DNA of 48,693 nt, from positions 1-48,693 of the forward strand of contig CALFSK010000074.1 of NCBI GenBank assembly GCA_937916845.1. The letters are read 5' to 3'. This document shows, piece by piece, positions 23,452 to 31,721 of the stretch (position 1 is the stretch's first letter; every line of letters begins with the position of its first letter). The translations under genes were made by a program, and so were the position numbers. The stretch comes from an uncultured Lactobacillus sp. Lineage in GTDB: Bacteria; Bacillota; Bacilli; Lactobacillales; Lactobacillaceae. The notes below the pieces were generated by a model, which saw only the letters and a list, made by a program, of their open reading frames with translations, made no database searches and was not told the DNA's origin.

Positions 23452-24936
23452 ATGATGGGATTACCAAAAGCAACAAACTATGATGTTGTAATTGTCGGCG
23501 CCGGCGCTTCCGGATTCGTGGCAGCCGTAGAAGCAGCTAACCGTGGCTTAACAACCTTAGTTTTAGAAAAAGGTCGGACAACTGGTGGTAGCGGAAACTA
23601 TATGGATGGTGGCCTCGCAGTCAACTCAACGATTCAACAAGCCGCCGGTGAAAAGTTGGATCCACAGGCCGTCTTACAAGCCGCGTTGTCATATTCACAT
23701 TACGAAGCTGATAGCCGCATTTGGCGAAACTATATCCGCCAAAGTCCCGCTAACATTGAGTGGTTACAAGGACTGGGCGTCAAGTTCGACGGTATTTTAC
23801 CAGTGGGTGATGGTATGCACACGATGCACCTCTACACTGGGCGCGGGGCGCAATTAATTCATGGCACCCTCGAACCCAAAGCCCAAGCAGCCGGTGCCGA
23901 AGTCGTTACTTCGATTACGGTTAACCAATTGATCATGGACGACGAACAAACCGTGACCGGTGTCAAAGCCACCGACTTTACGACCAAGCAAAACGTCACG
24001 ATTACAGCCAAGGCGGTCATTTTAGCCACTGGCGGTTACTTAAACGATCCAGAATTGATGCAGACGTATACCAACTATGCTGAACGGTTGATTCCCGTAA
24101 ACTCGGGTAAAAATACGGGTGATGGTTTGACAATGGCCTGGCAAGTTGGCGCCCGGCGGTATCGGATGGGAACGTCGCAATTATTCGGCGGTCAGATCAA
24201 TGATCAGACCAAGCCAGCCTATTTGAACTGGCAAACCCAATTGAACGGCGCCGCTAGTCAACAAGCTTTGCTGTGGGTCAACCAAACGGGGCAACGATTC
24301 GTCAACGAATTTTCAGCCTTGCAAAACTTCGCTGAAGCTGGCAACGCGTTATCAACCCAAAATAAAGTTTTCAGCATCCTGTCACAAAATAATATCGCGA
24401 CCTTGCAGGACCACATCTTAAAGGAAATGGGCACTTGGAGTTATCCTGACGATAAGCTACCAGACCTAATGGATGAGATTCAAGCTGCTTTAGACAAACA
24501 AGCGGCCTTTATCACGCAAGCAGACACGATTGCCGCACTGGCGACCCAATTATCATTACCAGACTTACCAACGACGGTGGCAGACTACAACACGGCGGCC
24601 AAAACTGGTGTCGACACTGATTTTGGCAAACCGGCTAAGTTCTTATTGCCAGTTGACCAAGGCCCATACTATGCCATTGAGTTAGGTGCATCGGCCTTTT
24701 GTACGATGGGCGGGTTACAAATCGATCCACAAAATCGAGTTTTAACATCTGATGGTTCACCGATTCCAGGCCTCTACGCCGCTGGTAATGATGCCGCGGG
24801 CGTCTTGACCGGCGATACCTATGGCGTTAACCTCCCTGGAACCGAATCAGGATTTACGATTTACTCCGGTCGGAATGCCGCCAAAAACGTTCAGGCTGAT
24901 CTGGAAACGTCAACTAAAATTACCGCAGAAGATTGA
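23452..24936 (+). CDS. FAD-dependent reductase, fumarate-reductase/flavocytochrome c family
   Basis: 494 aa. The N-terminal dinucleotide fold VVIVGAGASG (12-21), TTGGSGNYMDGG (43-54) and the C-terminal GLYAAGNDAAGVLTGDTYGVNLPG with YSGRNAAK identify the FAD_binding_2 family (fumarate, urocanate, hydroxycinnamate or ketosteroid reductases and dehydrogenases). The N-terminal FMN-binding and haem domains found in some relatives are absent. Near RFVNE (282-286), where Fcc3-type fumarate reductases carry the acid arginine a few residues on, this protein has FSALQNF, so I doubt fumarate as substrate. The start is one of two adjacent ATGs. Operon with the AraC gene; cre-controlled. Confidence 0.83.
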   Translation: MMGLPKATNYDVVIVGAGASGFVAAVEAANRGLTTLVLEKGRTTGGSGNYMDGGLAVNSTIQQAAGEKLDPQAVLQAALSYSHYEADSRIWRNYIRQSPANIEWLQGLGVKFDGILPVGDGMHTMHLYTGRGAQLIHGTLEPKAQAAGAEVVTSITVNQLIMDDEQTVTGVKATDFTTKQNVTITAKAVILATGGYLNDPELMQTYTNYAERLIPVNSGKNTGDGLTMAWQVGARRYRMGTSQLFGGQINDQTKPAYLNWQTQLNGAASQQALLWVNQTGQRFVNEFSALQNFAEAGNALSTQNKVFSILSQNNIATLQDHILKEMGTWSYPDDKLPDLMDEIQAALDKQAAFITQADTIAALATQLSLPDLPTTVADYNTAAKTGVDTDFGKPAKFLLPVDQGPYYAIELGASAFCTMGGLQIDPQNRVLTSDGSPIPGLYAAGNDAAGVLTGDTYGVNLPGTESGFTIYSGRNAAKNVQADLETSTKITAED

Positions 24937-24998
24937 AAAATCTAAATCTGCCATCAACACCGTAACAGCAACGATAGTTATTCCTAATTAGCCGCTCC

Positions 24999-25156
24999 GT
25001 CGGACAGAATTGGGTGCTAGGGGGAACGGCCCCAGCCAAAGTACGGTCTGGCGCCTCAATTCAAGGCCGATAACCCACGTCTTTGAATTGCCCCGCAAGA
25101 TTGGCATAAGAAACATCTGCCAATCTTGCCGACACAGCACACCAACTCTGTCCGAC
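24999..25156. repeat. Cloverleaf intergenic repeat, family A copy 2
   Basis: Outer arms GTCGGACAG (24999-25007) / CTGTCCGAC (25148-25156) extended by TTGGGTG/CACACCAA. Inner hairpins: GGCCCCAG/CTGGCGCC, CAATTCAA/TTTGAATTG around the loop CCGATAACCCACGT, and GCAAGATTGGCA/TGCCAATCTTGC. Confidence 0.85.
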
Positions 25157-25261
25157 TGCGCTCAAAAAGCCTTTCTTTTGTTACTGTCGGATAATCAGAA
25201 TAGTTTCCAAGTAGCTAATTTATATTGCTCTAGATACCGATAAAACAGTAATTAATCGTTA

Positions 25262-25294
25262 AAAAGCACGCCCACAAATCATGGACGTGCTTTT
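25262..25294 (+). terminator. Terminator between the two repeats
   Basis: Stem AAAAGCACG-CCA / TGG-CGTGCTTTT. It may end read-through from the flavoprotein operon, though it lies about 330 nt from the stop. Confidence 0.6.
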
Positions 25295-25393
25295 CTAATA
25301 ACCGTAACTAGATACTAAAAGGCCACAGCGGCAAAGTTCCTCGACTTCGCTAAATACAAATTTGTCTATTATTATTGACTTTGCATAATCGGA

Positions 25394-25565
25394 GGTTGGC
25401 GCTGATAATATCGGTCGTGACGGTGGTGTTAGGCCGGTGAATTATTCCGGCCTTAGACCACGGACGGTCTGGGACAATTGCGTCTTTTGCAACTGTCCCA
25501 GGCGAGGGGCAAGACGTTCCTCAGGCTTGACCCGGTCCCACGACCGCATGTTATCAGCGCCAACC
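25394..25565. repeat. Cloverleaf intergenic repeat, family B copy 1
   Basis: Outer arms GGTTGGCGCTGATAA / TTATCAGCGCCAACC with GGTCGTG/CACGACC inside. Inner hairpins: GTGGT..GGCCGG / CCGGCC..ACCAC, CTGGGACA-TTGC / GCAA-TGTCCCAG and GGGGCAAG / CTTGACCC with the loop ACGTTCCTCAGG. Confidence 0.85.
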
Positions 25566-25605
25566 GGACTAGATTTATAAGATTCTAACTTTTAATAGCC
25601 ATAAC

Positions 25606-26007
25606 TTATAAATGAATTTTAACGCTTGTCGACCCACCAAGCAGTTTGGCAACCGGACAACGTTGTTCTGCCAGTGCCAACCAGTGACTCGCCGAAGCTT
25701 GATCAACTTCTGGAATTGTTACTTGAGCATCCACAAAAAACTGATAGCCAAAACGATCCCGACTCATGTTGACCGTCGTAACGACCCGACTTTGATGCGG
25801 TTGGTCGTGTTCGCCTTCAATGGTGGCTAACGTTGCGTTCAGACACGTGCTGAGTGCTAGGCCTAACAGTTGCTCCGGGTTCGTCCCGGGAATGTCTTTG
25901 AGCGGACTAGCGACCGGTACTACTAGCCCATTAGGAACGTAAGCCCGCCCTTGCAATCCATCTTCATTGACCGCCTGGGTCGTGTATAGAATTGGAAATT
26001 TTTCCAT
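25606..26007 (-). CDS. OsmC/Ohr-family peroxiredoxin-like protein
   Basis: 133 aa. The two conserved cysteines of the family are in ALSTCLNATL and QRCPVAKLL, with the catalytic Arg expected near the N-terminal VNEDGLQGRAYVPNG. Such proteins reduce organic hydroperoxides using thiols. I start at the ATG reading MEKFPILY, because GAAGGG sits 8 nt upstream of it. Monocistronic, divergent from pepX. Whether it is Ohr or OsmC is not decidable by eye. Confidence 0.83.
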   Translation of the reverse strand: MEKFPILYTTQAVNEDGLQGRAYVPNGLVVPVASPLKDIPGTNPEQLLGLALSTCLNATLATIEGEHDQPHQSRVVTTVNMSRDRFGYQFFVDAQVTIPEVDQASASHWLALAEQRCPVAKLLGGSTSVKIHL

Positions 26008-26148
26008 CAAGTTCACCCTTCCACACTAAGTTAGTTATCTTTAGCTATCAAAGTACCATAAACTTGCCCGACTGTCCCTTAGAAGCGTTGGCACACGGCT
26101 AAATGCGGTATAATGTTAGGTAAATTAAACTTTTAGAGGACGTTTGCT

Positions 26149-28593
26149 ATGATAAATAATCAATTTGCGATCGTGCCGACTGATTCAGAAGCGGCCATCG
26201 CGGAACTCACTAAAATTCACTTCATCACACCAGAAATGAGCAGCCTGACCACGGTTCCAGCCGTTTATCGGGCGCTGCTGGCCGAGAGCTTTCCAGAAGT
26301 CAAAACGACTAGCGGTCTCAAGCACAAGTTTGCCAACCTAATGGCGACGAGCCAACTCAACTTGAACGAATGGCTAGAAAATGCAACCGTCGTTAACAAC
26401 CAGGTCTTTTACAACGTCGGCCTCCAACTACTGGGATTTTTACCGGGACAGGACTTTGACTTGGCTGATCCCCTGCTCGCAATGCGCGACATCCACCTTC
26501 CAATGGTGGCCGACAGCGCGTTTGACCGTGAATCCCTGTACTACGCGTGGTACTTACTTTTAAACACCCGTGGGAACAACGGTCAAACCTTGATTGAGGC
26601 GTTAACGGCGCGGGGCTACTTTGTGCCTTTTTATCAGTTGCCTAACGAACAAAAGCCCCTGTTTTTCAACGGCAAAGCGCAAGCCGTCTTTAACACGAAC
26701 GACTTGATCCGCGACGTTGTCTACGTTGAAGCGCCCTTAGATACCGACCACGACGGTAAGCGGGACTTATTAAAGGTCGAGATCTTGCGGCCAGCCGAGA
26801 CGGCCACCGGGTTGAAGGTACCGGTCCTATATACGGCTAGTCCTTATAACCAAGGCATCAACGACCACGCTGGCGAGGCGCAAATGCACAATGTCGACGT
26901 GCCGTTGACCGCGAAAGAGCCTGACACCAACACCTATGAAGACGTTGAATACCAGCCACAAACCCCTGATTTACCAGCCGAACGATCCGTTAAAACGACC
27001 AGTGACGACGCCGAAGAAACGTTTGGCCGTGAAAAGTCGTATACGTTAAATGACTACTTCTTAGCCCGCGGGTTCGCCGTCGTCTACGCAGCTGGGATTG
27101 GTTCCGTCGACTCCGACGGCTTAGCCCCCACTGGTGACGTTGATGAAACAACGTCGACGGTCGCCATCATTGAATGGTTGACTGGTAAACGTCACGCCTT
27201 TACTAATCGTGACGCGGACGTTGCCATCAAAGCTTGGTGGACGAACGGTTCAGTTGCGATGACTGGCCGTTCGTACTTAGGAACCCTAGCAACCGCCGCA
27301 GCTACTACCGGCGTCGATGGGTTGAAGACCATCATCTCAGAAGCCGCCATTTCCAGCTGGTACGATTACTACCGCGATAACGGCCTCGTTGTGGCACCGG
27401 ACACCTTCCAAGGGGAAGATACCGACGTTTTAGCCGCTGAAGTCTTTTCACGGAGTCTAAAAGCCGGCGATGCCCACCAGATTCAAGCTAAATTTGACGA
27501 GAAGCTTGCCGAATTAACTAAGGATCAGGACCGTGATACCGGGAACTATAATCGCTACTGGGATGAACGGAATTACCTTAAGAACGTTGATAAAATCAAG
27601 GCGGACATCGTCATGGTCCACGGTTTAAACGACTGGAACGTTAAGCCACGCAACGTTGCTAACCTCTGGGACAAGCTTCAAAAGGTTCCCGTAACTAAGA
27701 AGCTGATCCTGCATCAGGGGCAACATATTTACATCAACAACTTACAGTCACTCGATTTCACCGACATGATGAATCTCTGGCTGAGTCACGAACTCTATGG
27801 TTTGGATAATCACGCCGAAGCGTTGTTGCCAAACGTTTTAGTTCAAGACAACACTAAGGCTGAAACTTGGCACGGCTACGACAACTGGTGGCAAGACAGC
27901 ACCCAGTCACTCGATTTCAAGGTTCAATATAAAGAACTCGTTCCCGCTGACCACACTGTTGACCAACGCGCGGCCCACTTCACGGACAAGTTGCCCGACA
28001 AGCTATTCAAGCATTATCAACAAGATTTGAACGCTTGGCAAACCAATCTATTAAGTGAATCCAAGACGAACCCGCTGTACGACCACCGACTACTATTCAA
28101 GTCGTGGCAAGCACCTAGCGACCAGTTACTTGTTGGCCGCCCGCACGTTCAGGGTTCCGTCGCCGTTAATAAAAACTTTGGGATGTTGAGCTTCATGTTG
28201 ATCGACTTTGGTGAAGCCAAGCGTTTAACGGTCAGTCCACAAATGATTGCGGCTAAAGCGCTCGACCTCGGGTTCCACTGGCGCGAAGACGATTTAAAGG
28301 ACTTCAAGCTCGCACCCGCGACCCCGTTCAAAATGATTACGAAGGGCCACTTAAACTTACAAAACCGGCACCACCCGTGGCACGCAGAAGCCATTCAACC
28401 AAACGAGTTTTACGACTTCGAACTTGATCTACAGCCACTTTTTCACCACTTACTCAAGGGGCACCAAGTTGGCTTAGTCATCTATGGTACTGACATGAAG
28501 ATGACCATTCGTGGTAACCAGGACTTACAATACTCATTGAACTTAAATGACATTCAATTGCATATCCCGGTCAAACCCATCGACGAAAACTAA
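26149..28593 (+). CDS. pepX: X-prolyl dipeptidyl aminopeptidase
   Basis: 814 aa serine peptidase (family S15) cleaving X-Pro dipeptides from peptide N-termini, important in casein peptide use. The N-terminal helical PepX_N domain (about 1-150) is followed by the alpha/beta hydrolase core: GRSYLG with nucleophile Ser375, the acid in VHGLNDWNVKP, and a histidine in HQGQHIY; a C-terminal jelly-roll follows. Length fits lactobacillar PepX. AGAGGA ribosome binding site. Cytosolic, monocistronic, with its own terminator. Confidence 0.96.
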   Translation: MINNQFAIVPTDSEAAIAELTKIHFITPEMSSLTTVPAVYRALLAESFPEVKTTSGLKHKFANLMATSQLNLNEWLENATVVNNQVFYNVGLQLLGFLPGQDFDLADPLLAMRDIHLPMVADSAFDRESLYYAWYLLLNTRGNNGQTLIEALTARGYFVPFYQLPNEQKPLFFNGKAQAVFNTNDLIRDVVYVEAPLDTDHDGKRDLLKVEILRPAETATGLKVPVLYTASPYNQGINDHAGEAQMHNVDVPLTAKEPDTNTYEDVEYQPQTPDLPAERSVKTTSDDAEETFGREKSYTLNDYFLARGFAVVYAAGIGSVDSDGLAPTGDVDETTSTVAIIEWLTGKRHAFTNRDADVAIKAWWTNGSVAMTGRSYLGTLATAAATTGVDGLKTIISEAAISSWYDYYRDNGLVVAPDTFQGEDTDVLAAEVFSRSLKAGDAHQIQAKFDEKLAELTKDQDRDTGNYNRYWDERNYLKNVDKIKADIVMVHGLNDWNVKPRNVANLWDKLQKVPVTKKLILHQGQHIYINNLQSLDFTDMMNLWLSHELYGLDNHAEALLPNVLVQDNTKAETWHGYDNWWQDSTQSLDFKVQYKELVPADHTVDQRAAHFTDKLPDKLFKHYQQDLNAWQTNLLSESKTNPLYDHRLLFKSWQAPSDQLLVGRPHVQGSVAVNKNFGMLSFMLIDFGEAKRLTVSPQMIAAKALDLGFHWREDDLKDFKLAPATPFKMITKGHLNLQNRHHPWHAEAIQPNEFYDFELDLQPLFHHLLKGHQVGLVIYGTDMKMTIRGNQDLQYSLNLNDIQLHIPVKPIDEN

Positions 28594-28600
28594 CGCATAC

Positions 28601-28637
28601 AAAAACGGTTGAGGAATTAAATCCTCAACCGTTTTTT
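28601..28637 (+). terminator. pepX terminator
   Basis: Stem AAAAACGGTTGAGGA / TCCTCAACCGTTTTTT, 8 nt after the pepX stop. Confidence 0.9.
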
Positions 28638-28684
28638 GTATCTAGTCTCTAACTGAGTAATGAAAAGCTTAATCATACCGTTTC

Positions 28685-28842
28685 GTCGGACAGAACCGGT
28701 GTGCTATGGGAGACGGTCCCAGCCACAATGCGGTCTGGGATCCTCGATTCCAAGCCGACAAACCACGTCTTTGAATCGCTCCGCAAGATTAGCCAATGGC
28801 CCCGGCTAATCTTGCCGCCACAGCACACCAATTCTGTCCGAC
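28685..28842. repeat. Cloverleaf intergenic repeat, family A copy 3
   Basis: Outer arms GTCGGACAG (28685-28693) / CTGTCCGAC (28834-28842), extended by CCGGTGTGCT / AGCACACCA. Inner hairpins: GGTCCCAG/CTGGGATC, CGATTC-AAG/CTT-GAATCG around CCGACAAACCACGT, and GCAAGATTAGCC/GGCTAATCTTGC. It starts about 50 nt after the pepX terminator. Confidence 0.85.
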
Positions 28843-28967
28843 TTCACTAAATACCGGTTTTTTTTGTGTTATTACTGGCAAATGATTGTAGGTTGGTTCA
28901 GACAACAACACTTATTTTAAATCTATCTTTCATCATTTAAGTAACAAATTAAGGTTGAAAATGATTG

Positions 28968-29045
28968 CTAGTTAATTGCTATAGCAACGTTAGTACCAAT
29001 AGATCCGTTAAGTTTCCCGCTTCCGGTTGCCCGTGATTTCATCAT
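28968..29045 (-). CDS. Possible 25-aa peptide (weak candidate)
   Basis: An ATG preceded by CTGGAGG at 6-nt spacing opens a 25-codon frame (MMKSRATGSGKLNGSIGTNVAIAIN). No promoter or terminator is convincing, and the composition is bland. It may be a relic or a real small peptide. Confidence 0.25.
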   Translation of the reverse strand: MMKSRATGSGKLNGSIGTNVAIAIN

Positions 29046-29115
29046 TGACATCCTCCAGTTATGCTGGGTTACTATCAAACTTAACTAGTTTGGTTTTAAA
29101 ACAGTCTTAGCGTAG

Positions 29116-29273
29116 CCAGCAGAACCAGCGGGCCGTGTCGGCACTGTTAGCTGGCGTTTTTTGCCAGGTTACAGTGCGGGGCGACTTGAAAGACTCGTTC
29201 TTTGAGGCTTTCAAGCGAGGCGGAAGACCGTTCTTTGTCTGTAGCCGACTCCATGGCCCACTGATTCTGCTGG
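29116..29273. repeat. Cloverleaf intergenic repeat, family C (B-related)
   Basis: Outer arms CCAGCAGAA-CAG-GGGCC / GGCCCA-TG-TTCTGCTGG. Inner hairpins: GCACTGT-CTGGC / GCCAG-ACAGTGC, ACTTGAAAG / CTTTCAAG enclosing CGTTCTTTG, and a weaker third with GGAAGACCGTTC. The AAGAC-GTTC motif is shared with family B; the length equals that of family A. Confidence 0.75.
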
Positions 29274-29367
29274 CGCAGCGCCAAAAAATGTTGGTTTTTT
29301 AGCGATAAACAGTACCAAGGTAGCAATTAAACTGGTTCTAGTACTTTCAGCCTTTAATAGCAAAACA

Positions 29368-29409
29368 AAGCACCACCAAGCAACCTAATCAGGCTACTTG
29401 GTGGTGCTT
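29368..29409 (-). terminator. Terminator of the OatA-like gene
   Basis: Stem AAGCACCACCAAG-CC / GG-CTTGGTGGTGCTT followed by TTGTTTTG on the minus strand. Confidence 0.85.
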
Positions 29410-29436
29410 GATGTGTCTATTTCACACTCTCAAACC

Positions 29437-31404
29437 CTAGTTATTAACCGATGCAATTTCATTGGCAATTAACTTGGTCAATTTGCGGTTCCCAGCTGTG
29501 TTGGGATGGACATTATCAGAAGCAAACCAATCAGATTGGTTCAACGCCTTCTTGTACCAATCCACAACGTGAACGTTAGGATGGTTCGCAGCCGTCTTCT
29601 TGATCTGGGTGTTAACCTGATGTTGCCAACTTTGAGTTGGGACGTGAGCCGTGACCCAGAAAATCTGGTGGTCCTTGCCAATCATGTTAACCACTTGTTC
29701 AGCTTGGGCATTCGTAATGGTCCCGTTCGTCCCAATGTTGATCAAAACGTTATGCGCCAACTGCCCTTGCTGTTTAAGGGAACCAATAATTGGTGGCACG
29801 TCCGTGACTTGCCGACCAACTTTTCCTTGAACAACCGCACCTGGAATAACGTCTTGCAGGTCCGGTGAAACGTCTAGTAACACCGAATCACCAATGGCGG
29901 TCAAATCCGTAGTCCCCATGGCTAAGACAACTTGTGGTTTCAAGTTATATTCTTTAACAACCTTTTTCTGTTTCGGGGATAACTTGGCTAGCGCCGCTTT
30001 GGTCTTCATCTGTTCAGTTTTGATCTTAGCGGCCTTAGCAGCGGCTTTTTGCCGTTTCAAAGCGGCCGCGTTTTTCTTGCTAGCATTTTTAGTGTTCTTA
30101 TCAATCGTTTTTTGTAGGTCCGTTTTTTGTGTTGCGGCTGATTTACTTGGCTGTTGCACAAAGCCCACTGCCGTAATCACAAATAGGATAATCGTTAAAC
30201 CGGTAATGGTGCCGGTAACGCGGTTAAACTTAGGAGCCCGCAAAAAGTTGGTGAAGTCTGTCCATAAGCGACTGTAATCGTAATGCCGCATCGGATTTTC
30301 AATGAAGCGATAGCTTAGTTCCGTTACCAACAAAATTAACGCAACTTCAATTAAGCTGTTGATTAATGGGTGATCCCCAATATTTTTAACTTTAGTTTCG
30401 TAGAAAATCATGACCGGAAATTGATACAAGTAAATCCCGTAGCTGCGTTGCCCAATGTAGGTAAACACGGGGTTCGTCAATAACCGGTTCATGTGACTTC
30501 CGGGGTGTGCGACGGTCGCAACCAATACGGCCGAGACGATGGTGAATAATAACATCCCGCCACGATAAGTGAACGCTGACGTCCCCGCCATCTGGAAGAA
30601 CATCCAGATCAAGACAACCAGTGAGACGCCACCCAAGATATCCAAGGTCAGCTGATTACTATGACCAATGTCTGGTGACAATTCCCGTGACGGCCAAACG
30701 AAGGCCAGTCCCGAACCAATCAAAATGGCAAACATCCGGGTATCAGTCCCGTAGTAAACCCGGTTCGTATTGGCTGGATCGTATAACAACGCCATGGCAA
30801 CCGCGGAAATCCCCGCCATCGCAATCATGAACCAGAAGATCCGTGAGCGTTTCTTGAAAATGAGCATTAATAGCCCGATAATCAGTGGCCAGAAAAGATA
30901 ATACTGACCTTCAATCGATAATGACCATAAATGGGTAAACGGTGATTCACCGTTAAAACGGTCAAAGTAACTCTGCCCGTGGCCGATTTCAAACCAGTTA
31001 TAGACGTACAATAGGTTGGTCACAACGGTCGCGCGAATGTTCGTCAGCAACGAACGCTGAAACAGCGTAATGTAGGCCGTCGTTCCTAGTAACATGGTTA
31101 CAAATGCCGGATACAGTCGCCGCATTCGGTGTCCTAAGAACCGCCCAATTCGCACGTGACCGTAATTCAACCAGTCTTGTAATAAAATATCCGTAATTAA
31201 GTACCCGGAGACCACGAAGAAGATTGGCACCCCTAAGTACCCACCTTGTAACGACGCCGGCATTAAATGATAAACGATAACCCCAATAACCGCCAATGTT
31301 CGAATACCATCAAAGCCGGTGATGTAACGGCGAGGACGCATTCGATGCCGGTTCATTCTTGTCATTGTCCGGCTCATGTTAACTCTCCGTAAATTTTCAC
31401 TCAT
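29437..31404 (-). CDS. oatA: OatA-like O-acetyltransferase (acyltransferase-3 + SGNH)
   Basis: 655 aa. The N-terminal integral-membrane acyltransferase-3 domain (about 28-400, with catalytic His46 in VIVYH and about ten membrane segments) passes acetyl groups across the membrane. A Lys/Ala-rich coiled linker (about 430-480) leads to an extracellular SGNH esterase-fold domain with GDS (Ser507), GTN and DNVHP (Asp630, His633). This is the architecture of peptidoglycan O-acetyltransferases OatA/OatB, which add acetyl to MurNAc (lysozyme resistance) or GlcNAc; teichoic acid or exopolysaccharide acetylation is also possible. A second start at M10 with GGAG 7 nt upstream is equally good. The symbol is by architecture. 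Confidence 0.82.
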   Translation of the reverse strand: MSENLRRVNMSRTMTRMNRHRMRPRRYITGFDGIRTLAVIGVIVYHLMPASLQGGYLGVPIFFVVSGYLITDILLQDWLNYGHVRIGRFLGHRMRRLYPAFVTMLLGTTAYITLFQRSLLTNIRATVVTNLLYVYNWFEIGHGQSYFDRFNGESPFTHLWSLSIEGQYYLFWPLIIGLLMLIFKKRSRIFWFMIAMAGISAVAMALLYDPANTNRVYYGTDTRMFAILIGSGLAFVWPSRELSPDIGHSNQLTLDILGGVSLVVLIWMFFQMAGTSAFTYRGGMLLFTIVSAVLVATVAHPGSHMNRLLTNPVFTYIGQRSYGIYLYQFPVMIFYETKVKNIGDHPLINSLIEVALILLVTELSYRFIENPMRHYDYSRLWTDFTNFLRAPKFNRVTGTITGLTIILFVITAVGFVQQPSKSAATQKTDLQKTIDKNTKNASKKNAAALKRQKAAAKAAKIKTEQMKTKAALAKLSPKQKKVVKEYNLKPQVVLAMGTTDLTAIGDSVLLDVSPDLQDVIPGAVVQGKVGRQVTDVPPIIGSLKQQGQLAHNVLINIGTNGTITNAQAEQVVNMIGKDHQIFWVTAHVPTQSWQHQVNTQIKKTAANHPNVHVVDWYKKALNQSDWFASDNVHPNTAGNRKLTKLIANEIASVNN

Positions 31405-31721
31405 TTTCTAATTACCCCTTGAACTGTTTCTTCTTTACCGACGTACCCGTTGGTATCCAATGCTTCCACTATAATCTGTCGCCAACAGACCTGACTAGTA
31501 TAATTATCTCTTTTTTAATTATTTTTATTAACCGTTTTATTCACTGGGAAGTCTGCACATTTGCCCCATGCATGCCCGGTATCAAAAGGTATACACCCAC
31601 TCATAAAAATAAGCAAAACAGTACACAGCGGTATACCGTTGAGATAGTTAGACCATAGCTCATTAAAACTGAATTAGTTGCCTCAACTTACAAAGCAACT
31701 AACCTGATACTTTTTTCCTGC
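31405..31721. other. Intergenic region between birA and the OatA-like gene
   Basis: AT-rich. On the minus strand it carries a possible birA terminator (GGTTAGTTGC / GCAACTAATT, about 31668-31705) and a TATACT -10 (near 31498) that may start the OatA-like transcript. No gene seen. Confidence 0.5.

Larger units (their letters stand above)
24937..25605. other. Convergent intergenic region with two cloverleaf elements
   Basis: No credible gene. It holds family A copy 2, a terminator, and the family B element, in that order. It lies between the 3' ends of the flavoprotein and OsmC genes. Open frames here run across the palindromes. Confidence 0.65.
28594..29436. other. Long convergent intergenic region (pepX/oatA-like)
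   Basis: 843 nt. In order: pepX terminator, cloverleaf A copy 3, an AT-rich stretch with a possible 25-codon frame on the minus strand, a family C cloverleaf and the terminator of the acyltransferase gene. Nothing else is recognisable. Confidence 0.6.

Noticed and set aside
25010..25243. 77-codon open frame on the plus strand
   Set aside because: It runs through cloverleaf A2 and has a composition typical of non-coding frames.
24999..29273. CRISPR array or insertion sequence as source of the repeats
   Set aside because: The copies are 158-172 bp, unevenly spaced and structured; there are no regular short spacers, cas genes or transposase frames.
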